The notes under the pieces: model-generated | What the model saw: the letters and a program-made list of their open reading frames with translations, nothing else | Told to the model about the DNA's origin: nothing | The model's database searches: none | Assembly: GCA_945860955.1 (NCBI GenBank) | Contig: CAMATH010000072.1 | Location: forward strand, 1-41,994 | Origin: Planctomicrobium piriforme | GTDB lineage: Bacteria; Planctomycetota; Planctomycetia; Planctomycetales; Planctomycetaceae | Direction: 5' to 3' | Length of the DNA: 41,994 nt | Shown here: one piece after another, positions 8,306 through 16,730 of the stretch | How positions within the stretch are numbered: the first letter of the stretch is position 1 | How the letters are laid out: each line of letters opens with the position of its first letter | Program-made: the position numbers and the translations under genes

Positions 8306-8968
8306 TCAATCATCATCCAGGCATGAGAACAGATCCCGCAACGCCAGTTCAAACCCAGGCAGCACCGCTCCACCGGTCAATGTTTGTACGTCGACTAAAA
8401 GCAGGCGTTCACTGGGTGAAGTGAAAACCTCGCAGGTCCGTCGCCGGTGGTCCACCAGCCAGACCAGTTCGACACCCGCGCGGAAATACTCTGCCAGCTT
8501 GCCCCGCATCTCGGCGGGGGTATTTCCGGGACTGAGGATCTCGACCACGAGATTGGGAACGACATCGCAGATGGCTCCCCGGGGACGCTTCCCCCCGGGA
8601 AACCGCGCGCGGGCGACGAAGGCGACGTCCGGGAGACGAATCAGACCTGTCCCGAGTCGATAGGGTCCATCCGGCGTCGTCAACAGCCCCAGCTTTCGCG
8701 GACCGATGAAATTCGACAACACGACAATCAGCCAAGCGGCCAACTCCGATTCCTCGAACGCCACAGTCTTCTCCACCAGCGTGCCATCGACCAGTTCGTA
8801 GAGACGGTCTTCGGAGTCGAGAATGCGCACCAAGTCAGCCTCGGTCGCCGAACCGGGAGAAGGCTCGAATCGGATCCTCGTCGGCAGCATCGGGCCGAAT
8901 CGGTCGGCGAGATCCTGGAGCGTCAGTGCCGACACGACTCCCGGGGGAGAATCAACGACGAGCGACAT
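8306..8968 (-). CDS. Uma2 family putative endonuclease (DUF820)
   Basis: The 220-residue protein belongs to the Uma2 family, which has a PD-(D/E)XK nuclease-like fold and is greatly expanded in cyanobacteria and planctomycetes without a settled function. Features seen are YELVDGTLVEK (conserved Glu), RLPDVAFV, VPNLVVEILSPGNT (the Glu and following core), KLAEYFRAGVELVWLVDHRRR (Lys and the aromatic-acidic end of the core). The N-terminal ~45 residues are longer than in many members. The ATG at 8968 is chosen because the frame upstream of it has no family similarity. It is convergent with the sixA gene and divergent from groES, sharing the 405-base region between them. Confidence 0.85.
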   Translation of the reverse strand: MSLVVDSPPGVVSALTLQDLADRFGPMLPTRIRFEPSPGSATEADLVRILDSEDRLYELVDGTLVEKTVAFEESELAAWLIVVLSNFIGPRKLGLLTTPDGPYRLGTGLIRLPDVAFVARARFPGGKRPRGAICDVVPNLVVEILSPGNTPAEMRGKLAEYFRAGVELVWLVDHRRRTCEVFTSPSERLLLVDVQTLTGGAVLPGFELALRDLFSCLDDD

Positions 8969-9203
8969 CAGAGACCCGATTGGATTGGGTGCCAGAGAAT
9001 TTAGACGGGGCGTGAAGAACCCCGCAGGATTATATCCACGGTCGGCGAAACGACTCCAGTCTCTGTGGCAGTCTCGGTCAATCCGGGCTGCCAATTGGCC
9101 AATCCTCGTGCTGCCAGTTTGGCAGGCAAAATTCCCACGGGGACGAAATCCGGCACGGACATGGCAGGGACTGGCAATCCTCGCTAAGCGCAACCACTTG
9201 ATT

Positions 9204-9302
9204 TCATTTGAGTTACATCTTTCTTTCTGCGTGGCATGCCGTTCGCTATCCAGAATACTACGCAGAAAGTGTTGTCGCACTGTGGCGTCTGTCATTTGAG
9301 TT
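9204..9302. repeat. 11-bp direct repeat bracketing an inverted repeat upstream of groES
   Basis: The sequence tcatttgagtt occurs at 9204-9214 and again at 9292-9302, exactly 88 bases apart. The interval contains the inverted repeat at 9223-9269. Confidence 0.6.
9223..9269. promoter_or_regulatory. Inverted repeat, candidate groES operator or leader stem
   Basis: Perfect 10-bp arms ctttctgcgt (9223-9232) and acgcagaaag (9260-9269) are separated by 27 bases. It begins about 150 bases before the groES ATG. It could be an operator for a heat-shock regulator or part of an RNA structure; the sequence alone does not decide. Confidence 0.45.
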
Positions 9303-9329
9303 GTCGACAGGCGGATTGCTAACCAGAGT

Positions 9330-9347
9330 CGATCTGGCCCCAGATCG
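9330..9347. promoter_or_regulatory. Palindrome just before the groES ribosome site
   Basis: The 8-bp arms cgatctgg and ccagatcg with a 2-base spacer end 10 bases before the ggagaggag ribosome site (9358-9366). The position fits an operator or a small 5'-leader hairpin near the ribosome site. Confidence 0.45.
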
Positions 9348-9373
9348 GATTTGCAACGGAGAGGAGTCACTCG

Positions 9374-9691
9374 ATGGCCAAGAAGGAAACCAAGAGCTCC
9401 GGCGGGAGCAAGCTTGTTCCGCTGCACGACCGGGTTGTGCTGAAACGAGATGAAGCGGAAGGGAAGACCGCCGGAGGTATCGTGCTGCCAGACACCGCCA
9501 AGGACAAGCCCCAGAAGGGGACGGTGGTTTCCGTGGGTGATGGCTACATCACTCGCGACGGCAAACAACACCCGCTGACGCTGAAGGCTGGCGATCGGGT
9601 GATCTTCAGTTCGTACGCTGGCGACGAGATCGCCGTTGGCGACGAAAAGTACCTGCTGCTCCGCGAAAGCGACGTGCTGGCGATTATCTAG
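9374..9691 (+). CDS. groES: GroES co-chaperonin (10 kDa)
   Basis: This 105-residue protein is a standard Cpn10. It has a short Lys-rich N-terminal extension, then LVPLHDRVVLKRDEAEGKTA, the mobile loop GGIVLPDTAKDKPQKG that docks GroEL, and the final VGDEKYLLLRESDVLAII. It forms the heptameric lid on the GroEL ring that encloses folding substrates in the cytoplasm. The ATG has a strong ribosome site (ggagaggag at 9358-9366). groEL follows 134 bases later in the same direction, so the pair is very likely one operon. A dense set of repeats lies in front, which suggests control of the operon as a unit. Confidence 0.97.
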   Translation: MAKKETKSSGGSKLVPLHDRVVLKRDEAEGKTAGGIVLPDTAKDKPQKGTVVSVGDGYITRDGKQHPLTLKAGDRVIFSSYAGDEIAVGDEKYLLLRESDVLAII

Positions 9692-9763
9692 TTCCGGGCG
9701 CAACGCGGCCAGACCGCGGGTCGTCGCGGATCCGATTTCCCTCAGATTTCAGTTCCCACCGAT

Positions 9764-9783
9764 TCGATTTTTGACCAAATCGA
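9764..9783 (+). promoter_or_regulatory. Small inverted repeat between groES and groEL
   Basis: Arms tcgattt (9764-9770) and aaatcga (9777-9783) surround six bases. The hairpin lies 43 bases before groEL. It may affect processing or expression ratio of the two genes, which is inference. Confidence 0.35.
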
Positions 9784-9825
9784 GTTCTCACAGGCCGGCG
9801 CACGAAGCCGGAGGAGATTCCATTC

Positions 9826-11439
9826 ATGGCGAAGATGATTGCTTTCGATCAGGAAGCGCAAGAGAAGATCCGCTCGGGCGTCAGCAAGTTGGCCAAAGCG
9901 GTTCGCGTGACCCTCGGGCCCCGCGGGCGGAACGTCATCCTGCAGAAGAGCTTCGGCTCACCCACTGTCACGAAGGACGGCGTCACCGTCGCTCGTGAGA
10001 TCGAACTGTCGGACAAGTTCGAAGACATGGGGGCCAAGATGGTGAAGGAGGTCGCCAGCAAGACCTCTGACGTCGCCGGCGACGGCACCACCACCGCCAC
10101 CATCATGGCCGAAGCGATCTACATCGAAGGCCTGCGGGCGGTCACCTCGGGGGTGAACCCGGTCGAGATGAAGCGCGGCATGGACGCGGCGGTCGAAGCA
10201 GTCGTCGAAAAGCTGAAGGGAATGTCGATCGAATGCCGTAACAAGAAGTCGATCGCCCAGGTTGCCACCGTCGCCGCCAATGGCGATTCGGAAATCGGTG
10301 ACATCCTCGCCGACGCGATGGAAAAGGTCGGCAAAGACGGCGTGATCACCGTCGAAGAAGGCAAGAGCCTCAAGACCGACTACACGGTCGTCGAGGGGAT
10401 GCAGTTCGACCGCGGCTACCTCTCCCCCTACTTCGTCAGCGACCCGCAGACGATGACGGCGGTTCTGGAAGACGCGTACGTCCTGATTCACGAGAAGAAA
10501 ATCTCGAACATCAAGGACTTGGTTCCCGTTCTCGAAAAGGTTGTCAACGCCGGCAAGCCGCTGTTGATTGTCGCCGAGGAAGTGGAAGGCGAAGCTCTCA
10601 CGACCCTCGTCATCAACAAGTTGCGTGGCACCTTCCGCGTTGTGGCCGTCAAAGCCCCGGGCTATGGCGACCGCCGCAAGGCGATGCTGCAAGACATGGC
10701 GATCATGGTTGGTGGAACCGCCGTGTTCGAAGACCTGGGAATCCAGCTCGACAGCATTCAGCTCTCGGACCTGGGCCGCGTGAAGAAGGTCGTTGTCGAT
10801 AAGGACAACACGACCCTCGTCGAAGGTCACGGCAAGAGCAGCGACCTGAAGTCCCGCATCGACCAGATCCGTCGCGAACGCGAAGGCTCGACCAGCGATT
10901 ACGATCGTGAGAAGCTCGACGAGCGGATCGCGAAGCTGTCGGGTGGCGTGGCGCAGGTCAACGTCGGTGCCGCGACCGAAAGCGAAATGAAAGAGAAGAA
11001 GGCTCGCGTCGAAGACGCCCTGCACGCGACCCGTGCCGCGGTGGCCGAGGGGATTCTCCCCGGTGGCGGCGTGGCCCTGCTGCGTGCTTCGAGCCAGGTG
11101 AAGGCGACCGGTCTGTCGGACGACGCCATGACCGGCTGGAACATCATCCTGCGGGCGTGCCGTGCTCCTGTCACCCAGATCGCCGACAACGCCGGTGTGG
11201 ATGGCGGCGTCATCGCTGAAAAGGTCGGCGAGATGTCGGGCAACATGGGTTACAACGCCGCGACCGCCAAATTCGAAGACCTGGTGAAGACCGGGATCAT
11301 CGACCCGACCAAGGTGACCCGCTCGGCCCTGCAGAACGCCGCCTCGGTGGCGACCCTGCTGCTGACCAGCGACGCCCTGATCGCCGAGAAGCCCAAAGAC
11401 GAAAAGAAGAAGGGTGGCGGCGACCACGACATGTACTAG
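9826..11439 (+). CDS. groEL: GroEL chaperonin (60 kDa), with unusual C-terminal tail
   Basis: A 537-residue Cpn60 with all core elements: ATP-site segment [22 protein letters not shown], shown here by [15 protein letters not shown], then [16 protein letters not shown] with the conserved Asp, the apical domain, and [15 protein letters not shown]. It forms the tetradecameric folding chamber with GroES in the cytoplasm. The start has ggaggag at 9809-9815. The C-terminus is [11 protein letters not shown], which lacks the flexible Gly-Gly-Met repeats of the usual bacterial tail. Planctomycetes often carry several groEL copies, and this tail raises the possibility that it is a specialised copy, although a paired groES argues that it is functional. 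A strong terminator ends the operon. Confidence 0.97.
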   Translation: MAKMIAFDQEAQEKIRSGVSKLAKAVRVTLGPRGRNVILQKSFGSPTVTKDGVTVAREIELSDKFEDMGAKMVKEVASKTSDVAGDGTTTATIMAEAIYIEGLRAVTSGVNPVEMKRGMDAAVEAVVEKLKGMSIECRNKKSIAQVATVAANGDSEIGDILADAMEKVGKDGVITVEEGKSLKTDYTVVEGMQFDRGYLSPYFVSDPQTMTAVLEDAYVLIHEKKISNIKDLVPVLEKVVNAGKPLLIVAEEVEGEALTTLVINKLRGTFRVVAVKAPGYGDRRKAMLQDMAIMVGGTAVFEDLGIQLDSIQLSDLGRVKKVVVDKDNTTLVEGHGKSSDLKSRIDQIRREREGSTSDYDREKLDERIAKLSGGVAQVNVGAATESEMKEKKARVEDALHATRAAVAEGILPGGGVALLRASSQVKATGLSDDAMTGWNIILRACRAPVTQIADNAGVDGGVIAEKVGEMSGNMGYNAATAKFEDLVKTGIIDPTKVTRSALQNAASVATLLLTSDALIAEKPKDEKKKGGGDHDMY

Positions 11440-11491
11440 TCGCCCGGCCAGGGCCTGAATGTCGGGCATGGCACGAGTGTCGAGTTTTCAG

Positions 11492-11525
11492 CGCCCCGGG
11501 CGAATTTCGCCCGGGGCGTTTTTTT
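11492..11525 (+). terminator. Intrinsic terminator of the groESL operon
   Basis: Perfect 12-bp GC arms (11492-11503 and 11507-11518) with a 3-base loop att are followed by seven T residues. It starts about 50 bases after the groEL stop. Confidence 0.95.
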
Positions 11526-11923
11526 GTTGATAGCATTCAGCGCGAACTCCTTCTTGGTGATAACCGCTGGGGCCGAAGCAGCTCCGTTCGCCTGAGCCTT
11601 AAATCAACGACGAGGCCACGAGGCCGCCCCAAAAAGGAGACCTGACGCTTTTGGCCTCCCATTCGAACAGAAGGGAACGAAGGCAACGAAGAACTTTAGA
11701 GGAAGTCGGGGCAGTTCTATGCCGGTACGCTGAATTCGGGGCGTTTCGCACGCCAAAGGAATCCAATTCGCGTTTCGGCCCGAACTTCCTTCGCCATCGA
11801 GACAACACTCCATCCGAAGAACCAATCCGGTCCGGCGTCCTTTCCCGGCGACTTCTCCCAGCCGGTTTCTGGAATTCTCAAAAGGTTGCGCGCAACGCGG
11901 GCGATCCCAAGAATGGACGCGAT
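11526..11923. other. Gene-free stretch downstream of groEL
   Basis: No convincing coding sequence is present. A purine-rich stretch around 11630-11720 (aacagaagggaacgaaggca) resembles sequence I have seen commonly in bacterial intergenic regions, and both strands give short frames without family similarity. This may be a dispersed repeat, but only one copy is in the window. Confidence 0.35.
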
Positions 11924-13258
11924 CTACGGTTCAACACGCGGAACGTCTGGTGGCACCTTCTGGTCAGCCGGCGGCCGGCGTGAATTGGAACTCTCTTGCG
12001 GTTCCGAAATCAATCGTCGCTGTTTTGCCGCCGCATCCGTCAGTTCTGGCAGGACGGCGACGGGTGAGCGTCCCCGGGCGAGCAGCGACACTTTGTTTCC
12101 GGTAATATCCCACAGGCAAATCTGTCCGCTCGGGCCGTTTTCCGGATTCGGAAATTCAAAGAGGACAAGATCACCCGGAAGCAACGTGGGAGACCGCCCG
12201 AGCCAGGTCAGAAAAGGTGTTTCCAGGGCCATTCGCTTCCCGGCCGCAGTCTCTTGGTTGATTGCCACGAGTCCAGGAAATGCCCAGTAGGAGCAACTGA
12301 TGTTCCAGCGACTTTCACGAGCCTTTCCCAGCCGGATGACGCCACGTCCGAAACCGTAAGCGTAAATGGGGTCGCCATCGGCCACAAGATCCATTTCCGT
12401 GGCCGAGATTTCCGGTATCGCCGTCGCTCTGGAGTCGCGATCTTCGTCCCAAAGTGTGGCCCGCGCGTGATAAAGAAACCGTATCGGACTGGAATCCAGC
12501 GGCGGTCCCTCAATCGATGGAACGTATTCATCATAACCGCCGGACGGGAAACGTTGGTCTTCCTTCCATCGAGTCGTGAGACGCTGTGGCGACTGAGGTT
12601 CAATCCAGTCGGCATCCCCGCTCGAACCGAGTTCCTGCACGAACTCGTCCGTGCCGTTGGCCACGTCGAGAACATGCAGATTCCCATCCTCTTTCGCGAC
12701 ATAATAAACCAGCAATCCTGGGGGGATTGTAATCTCATGCGGTTTGACGATGGCGACGTCCGTCAGAACTGATTTCGAGGTCAATGGATAATAATAGCCA
12801 GCCACCAGTAACAAATAGGAAGCCGTCTGAAGAATGAACGACGCACGGAGACTGCGGGTGATCCAGTTCTTGCCTCTCAGAATGCACGCGACAAATGGCA
12901 ACTCGATGACGACCGTTACCAGCCAGGCGGCTCCCATCAAACCCACGAATGCCGGGCGCACCGTATTCAAATCAAGTGCCCGAAGTTGCGGCCCCAGGAC
13001 ATGGATCAGGTACGCCCCCACGGAAGCCGAAACATAGTTGGCAATGACCATTCCAACCATTGCTGAGAGCGGACTCGCTTGAAAAAGTCGACTCAACAAG
13101 TAGCCCTCGAACAGGCCGATCAGAGCATTGCCGATGAGCAGATGAAACCCCGTCGCCCACATCAGCGGCGTGCCGGCGTTCGCCTGCGCCACGGAGGGTG
13201 CCAGCACGATTCCGAGCGATGTGACGAGAATTGCGAGAGACAGGCGGTGCGATTTCAT
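11924..13258 (-). CDS. Membrane protein of unknown function with large extracytoplasmic domain
   Basis: I do not recognise this 444-residue protein. It begins with a possible signal or first membrane helix (HRLSLAILVTSLGIVLA), followed by at least four more hydrophobic segments up to about residue 150 (around 33-55, 60-80, 98-120 and 128-148). The remainder to 444 is soluble with many W, P and acidic residues, including ARATLWDEDRDS, YAYGFGRGVIRLGK and GPSGQICLWDITGNKV; the repeated W-D patterns hint at a beta-propeller-like fold, but this is a guess. The ATG at 13258 is chosen because it begins the membrane leader; the frame upstream of it is not of this kind. It follows the D-aminoacylase gene by 55 bases on the same strand, so co-transcription is likely, but a joint role is not evident. 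Confidence 0.6.
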   Translation of the reverse strand: MKSHRLSLAILVTSLGIVLAPSVAQANAGTPLMWATGFHLLIGNALIGLFEGYLLSRLFQASPLSAMVGMVIANYVSASVGAYLIHVLGPQLRALDLNTVRPAFVGLMGAAWLVTVVIELPFVACILRGKNWITRSLRASFILQTASYLLLVAGYYYPLTSKSVLTDVAIVKPHEITIPPGLLVYYVAKEDGNLHVLDVANGTDEFVQELGSSGDADWIEPQSPQRLTTRWKEDQRFPSGGYDEYVPSIEGPPLDSSPIRFLYHARATLWDEDRDSRATAIPEISATEMDLVADGDPIYAYGFGRGVIRLGKARESRWNISCSYWAFPGLVAINQETAAGKRMALETPFLTWLGRSPTLLPGDLVLFEFPNPENGPSGQICLWDITGNKVSLLARGRSPVAVLPELTDAAAKQRRLISEPQESSNSRRPPADQKVPPDVPRVEP

Positions 13259-13313
13259 CTGTGGGGCGATCGGTAAGGGGTACAGTCGATGATTGAAGTC
13301 GTAAGCGATCGCC

Positions 13314-14915
13314 TCACGGAGTGGACGGGTGAGCGCCTTCACCCAATGGTCGGCGGAGCGACTTCCCGCGCAGAGCGCCTGTGGGAATCCCCTCCCAGAC
13401 CGCTGGCTGTCCCGCGACGTAGACGTAGCGCATCCCGCGCGCATACTTATGGGGGGCGTCATAAGTCGCCGCGTCAATCAGGTCGGCTTTGGAAAACACA
13501 ACCAGATCCGCGACGTTCCCCACCTTCACCACCCCCCGATCGTTCAGACCCAGGATCTCCGCGGGGAGCGAGGTGGCGCTGCGGACCGCCATTTCCAAAG
13601 TGATCACCTGCTCGCGAATCGCGTAGTGTCCCAGCTTGCGGCTGAATGTTCCGTAACTGCGCGGGTGAGGCCGGTCGGCCCCCGGCAGATAGGCCCGGCC
13701 GTCCGACGCGGTCGCCACCCACGGCAGCGTCATCACAGACCGCACGTCGTCTTCACTCATGCCAAAATTCACAACGGCGGCACCGCCGTTCCGTGTGATT
13801 TCCAAAACGATTTCCAGGGGAGTCGTGTTCCGCTGTTGAGCAACGTCGGCGATCGACCGCCCCGCCCAGTCAGGCTGTTTCGCGTATCGGGCCAGTTTGA
13901 TTCTCGCGCCACCGTCGGCACGCTGGAGAGCGTCTTCGATCGCTTCACGAATGCGAATCCCCTTGTCCGGGTCGGCGAGCCGTTCGTGAAACTCCTTCGC
14001 CCCACCCGCCAACGCCCAGGTCGGAATCACCGTCGCGTCGAGCGACGTACTCGATGCGATGTAGGGGTATTGGTCCGCCGTCACCTTGCGGCCAGATCGC
14101 CGGGCCGTCTCGACCAGTTCCGCGGCGCGACGGACCAGGCCCCACGCCTCGCGCCCGGTCGATTTGAAGTGGGAGATATGTACGGGAGTTCCCGCGTTCG
14201 CTCCGATATCGAGCGCTTCCTGAACGGCGGCCAGTACCTGGAGTCCCTCGCCGCGAATGTGGCTGGCGTAAAGACCGCCGTGCGTTCCGACCACACGTGC
14301 GATTTCTGTGATCTCCTCGGTGCTGGCGTACGAACTGGGGACGTAGATCAAGCCGGTCGACATTCCCCAGACGCCATCCTTCATCGCCCGGTCGGCGAGT
14401 GTCTTCATCTTCTCCAGTTCTTCAGCAGTCGCGGGTCGTTGTGCCAATCCCAGCACACGGTCGCGCAACGAGCCTTGCGGCAACAGGTGGGCCACATGCG
14501 TGCCACAGCCCGCTTCGTCGATTTTGCGGTAGTATTCGCCCGCGTCGACCGGCCCCGACCCGCAGTTCCCCGTGACGATCGTTGTACACCCCTGCATCAG
14601 GTAATTGACGTTCCCCCGGGTGTGCGGGTCGAGAACCTGTGCGTCGCTGTGGTTGTGTAGATCGATAAAGCCCGGGGCGATGACCAGCTCCCGGCAGTCG
14701 ATTTGCATGCCGACTGCGCCGTGTTCGAAAGTCCCCACGGCGACAATCCGGTCACCACGAATGGCAACTTCGCCCGCGACGGCGGGATCACCCGTTCCGT
14801 CAATCACCGTGCCGCCGGTAAACACCACGTCGGCGTCGATCGGCTCGGCGAGAATCGTGGAGGCCGTCAACGTCAATGCGACGGAGAGAATGGTACAGAT
14901 GAGAAACGTTTTCAC
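13314..14915 (-). CDS. Exported N-acyl-D-amino-acid deacylase (D-aminoacylase family amidohydrolase)
   Basis: This 533-residue protein has an N-terminal signal peptide (VKTFLICTILSVALTLTAST, cleavage near ILAEP) and then an amidohydrolase barrel. It shows PGFIDLHNHSD (metal-binding His87 and His89), TGNCGSGP (with the metal-bridging Cys typical of D-aminoacylases), ASHIRGEG, HISHFKSTG, ADQYPY and ASDGRAYLPG. Such enzymes hydrolyse N-acyl-D-amino acids or N-acyl-D-glutamate to the free D-amino acid. The GTG start at 14915 is chosen for its gaggag ribosome site and because it gives the signal peptide; the frame runs on upstream to 15002. An exported form would act on peptidoglycan- or environment-derived D-amino acids, which is inference. 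The ketoacyl synthase gene lies upstream on the same strand after 164 bases. Confidence 0.88.
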   Translation of the reverse strand: MKTFLICTILSVALTLTASTILAEPIDADVVFTGGTVIDGTGDPAVAGEVAIRGDRIVAVGTFEHGAVGMQIDCRELVIAPGFIDLHNHSDAQVLDPHTRGNVNYLMQGCTTIVTGNCGSGPVDAGEYYRKIDEAGCGTHVAHLLPQGSLRDRVLGLAQRPATAEELEKMKTLADRAMKDGVWGMSTGLIYVPSSYASTEEITEIARVVGTHGGLYASHIRGEGLQVLAAVQEALDIGANAGTPVHISHFKSTGREAWGLVRRAAELVETARRSGRKVTADQYPYIASSTSLDATVIPTWALAGGAKEFHERLADPDKGIRIREAIEDALQRADGGARIKLARYAKQPDWAGRSIADVAQQRNTTPLEIVLEITRNGGAAVVNFGMSEDDVRSVMTLPWVATASDGRAYLPGADRPHPRSYGTFSRKLGHYAIREQVITLEMAVRSATSLPAEILGLNDRGVVKVGNVADLVVFSKADLIDAATYDAPHKYARGMRYVYVAGQPAVWEGIPTGALRGKSLRRPLGEGAHPSTP

Positions 14916-15079
14916 GACAGCTCCTCGCTGGGAGGGAGTTCCGGAATCGGACGCAACCGGCCGAGTCAACAATTGATCCGAACGGTGAAAATCATACCGC
15001 ATTTCTTCCCGCTCGGCGGGAGTTCGGTTTGGAATACAATCGTCAAATTCAGCGCAATGTCGCGTCTGCCTAAACTGAG

Positions 15080-16402
15080 TTAACGCGGGATGGCTGAATC
15101 TCGGTTTGGATGGTTACCTGGAAGCGGACGGACATCCCCACGCCGCAGAACCGCGCAGGCGAGGTGCCCGCCAAATCCCAGTGAAAGTTTGAGCGCGGTT
15201 TCAATGTATGCGGGACGGGCGATTCGTGGCGTGTAATCGAGGTCGCAGTCGGCGTCGGGATGCTCGAGGTTGACCGTGGGAGGGATGACACCATCGCGCA
15301 TTGCGAGCAGTGTGGTCGCCAGTTCCACGCTTCCCGCTCCCCCCAATAAGTGACCGATCGATCCTTTCAAACTCGATCCGGGAATTTGCGACGCGACCGG
15401 ACCGAGCGCGTGACGGATCGCAACGGTTTCGAGCCGATCGTTCGGGCGGGTTCCTGTCCCATGATAGTTGACATAGTCAATTTCACTTGCAGAGACATCC
15501 GCTGCCTGAAGCGTCCGCGTGATGAGTCGCGCGAGGTCGGTGGGATCTTCATTCAACCGGGCGAGATGGGTCGCTTCGCTGGCGACACCGGCGGCCAGCC
15601 AGGTGGCGTAGATCTTCGCGCCGCGGACGCGAGCCTGGTCCGCCGACTCCAACACCAGCACCGCCCCACCTTCTCCCACCACGAAGCCGTCCCGGTCGCG
15701 GTCGAACGGTCGACAGGCGCGCGACCCATCTTCACCCGGGCGTGCCAACACCCCCAGTCGGCGAAATGACCCCTGGACGATCTCGACCAGTGAGGCATCG
15801 ACACTCCCTGCCAGGACCGCATCGCAGCGTCCCTGCGCGACGAGGTCGGCCCCCCGAGCGATACTGATCAGCCCCGTGGCGCAGGCAGCCACCGGACACA
15901 GACAGGGACCACGCAGATCCCACCGCGCCGCCACCCGCCGCGCGGGCGTGTCGGGAAAAAAGAGGGCGAAGGGATCGACGTCCCCCTTTCCGCCGGTGAC
16001 GTCGCGTCCACGGTAGGTCGCCTCCCAGGCGCGTTGAAACGCGTGCCAGCCCCCTTTCGACGTTCCGATAACGGAACCGATCCGATCGCGCGTACTGGAG
16101 TCAATGGCGAGCCGGGCGTCGGCAACGGCTTCGGTCGCGGCCCGCAATGCCAGCTCGATCAACGGCTCAGGGAGTTCGCCCGTCGGACCGTTCCCGCGCA
16201 GGGCATGACCGGACGTCGTAGCGGGATCGCCCCAATCCACGGGAGCTCCCACCCGAGCGGTGTTTCCCAAAACGTCGGGAGTGGGGGTGAGCCACCGGGT
16301 GAATGACCGCCCGCCGCGTATCCCTGCCCAGCTTGATTCGCGGTCTGGTCCCGCCGGTGTGATCAGCCCGATTCCCGTGATAACAACCGGTCGTTCAGAC
16401 AC
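15080..16402 (-). CDS. Beta-ketoacyl-ACP synthase (FabF/KAS II-like)
   Basis: A 440-residue thiolase-fold condensing enzyme with the full Cys-His-His triad: Cys174 in VAACATGLIS, His in NYHGTGTRPND and His in GSIGHLLGGAG. The GFGGHLACAVLRR end is also typical. It would elongate acyl-ACP chains with malonyl-ACP. The start is GTG at 16402, which overlaps the end of the upstream small membrane protein gene by 8 bases, so translational coupling is likely. A second, more typical fabF lies at 37171-38409 with acpP. This copy is more divergent (long N-terminal insert around residues 40-75, WRAR-rich region) and may work in a specialised lipid or polyene pathway rather than bulk fatty-acid synthesis. 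No partner ACP or ketoreductase is nearby. Confidence 0.85.
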   Translation of the reverse strand: MSERPVVITGIGLITPAGPDRESSWAGIRGGRSFTRWLTPTPDVLGNTARVGAPVDWGDPATTSGHALRGNGPTGELPEPLIELALRAATEAVADARLAIDSSTRDRIGSVIGTSKGGWHAFQRAWEATYRGRDVTGGKGDVDPFALFFPDTPARRVAARWDLRGPCLCPVAACATGLISIARGADLVAQGRCDAVLAGSVDASLVEIVQGSFRRLGVLARPGEDGSRACRPFDRDRDGFVVGEGGAVLVLESADQARVRGAKIYATWLAAGVASEATHLARLNEDPTDLARLITRTLQAADVSASEIDYVNYHGTGTRPNDRLETVAIRHALGPVASQIPGSSLKGSIGHLLGGAGSVELATTLLAMRDGVIPPTVNLEHPDADCDLDYTPRIARPAYIETALKLSLGFGGHLACAVLRRGDVRPLPGNHPNRDSAIPR

Positions 16403-16682
16403 GTCGGCTCGAACGACAGACCGCGAAGAGCGCGAGTCCCAGAAAGAGGACGACGATCACCGCTTCCACCACGTAGCTCTTCCCGCCCCCCTCCTGCCGT
16501 TCCACTCCCCCCTGCTGGGCGAAAATCACCCACGACGTGTCAGCCGCCTGTACGGCGCGCGTGCCGAGCGCCAGAACTGCGCCGACCAACGTGTAGACTC
16601 CAACCGCGAACTGACGCCGACACAATGGCGTCCGGAGTGGGAGATTCGCCGGTCGACTTCGTTCCGTGGTGGGGTTGGTCAT
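16395..16682 (-). CDS. Small membrane protein of unknown function
   Basis: I do not recognise the family of this 95-residue protein. The ATG at 16682 is preferred over a TTG at 16691. It has a first hydrophobic segment (FAVGVYTLVGAVLALGTRAV, ending at an AVQAAD site that could be a signal-peptide cleavage site), a short Gly/Gln-rich loop, and a second segment (VVEAVIVVLFLGLALFAVCR) with an Arg-rich end. Its stop overlaps the GTG of the ketoacyl synthase gene by 8 bases, and the HYExAFE gene ends 48 bases upstream. Tight coupling suggests that the small protein and the synthase function together, which is inference. Confidence 0.65.
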   Translation of the reverse strand: MTNPTTERSRPANLPLRTPLCRRQFAVGVYTLVGAVLALGTRAVQAADTSWVIFAQQGGVERQEGGGKSYVVEAVIVVLFLGLALFAVCRSSRRV

Positions 16683-16730
16683 GTGTGGCAACGGGGGATG
16701 ACGTGGAGCGGGACCGCCGATTCGCGGCCG

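Larger units (their letters stand above)
8969..9373. other. groES upstream region
   Basis: No gene is evident. The proximal 170 bases carry paired direct repeats, a long inverted repeat and a palindrome (separate entries), which suggests a regulated groES leader. The classic CIRCE element is not seen. Confidence 0.5.

Noticed and set aside
9204-9373. A possible CIRCE (HrcA) operator before groES
   Set aside because: The required TTAGCACTC-N9-GAGTGCTAA pattern is not present, and the inverted repeats found differ in sequence and spacing.
9958-11469. A 503-codon open frame on the minus strand opposite groEL
   Set aside because: It is a shadow of groEL produced by strong codon bias in a high-GC gene; it has no ribosome site and its translation has low-complexity composition.
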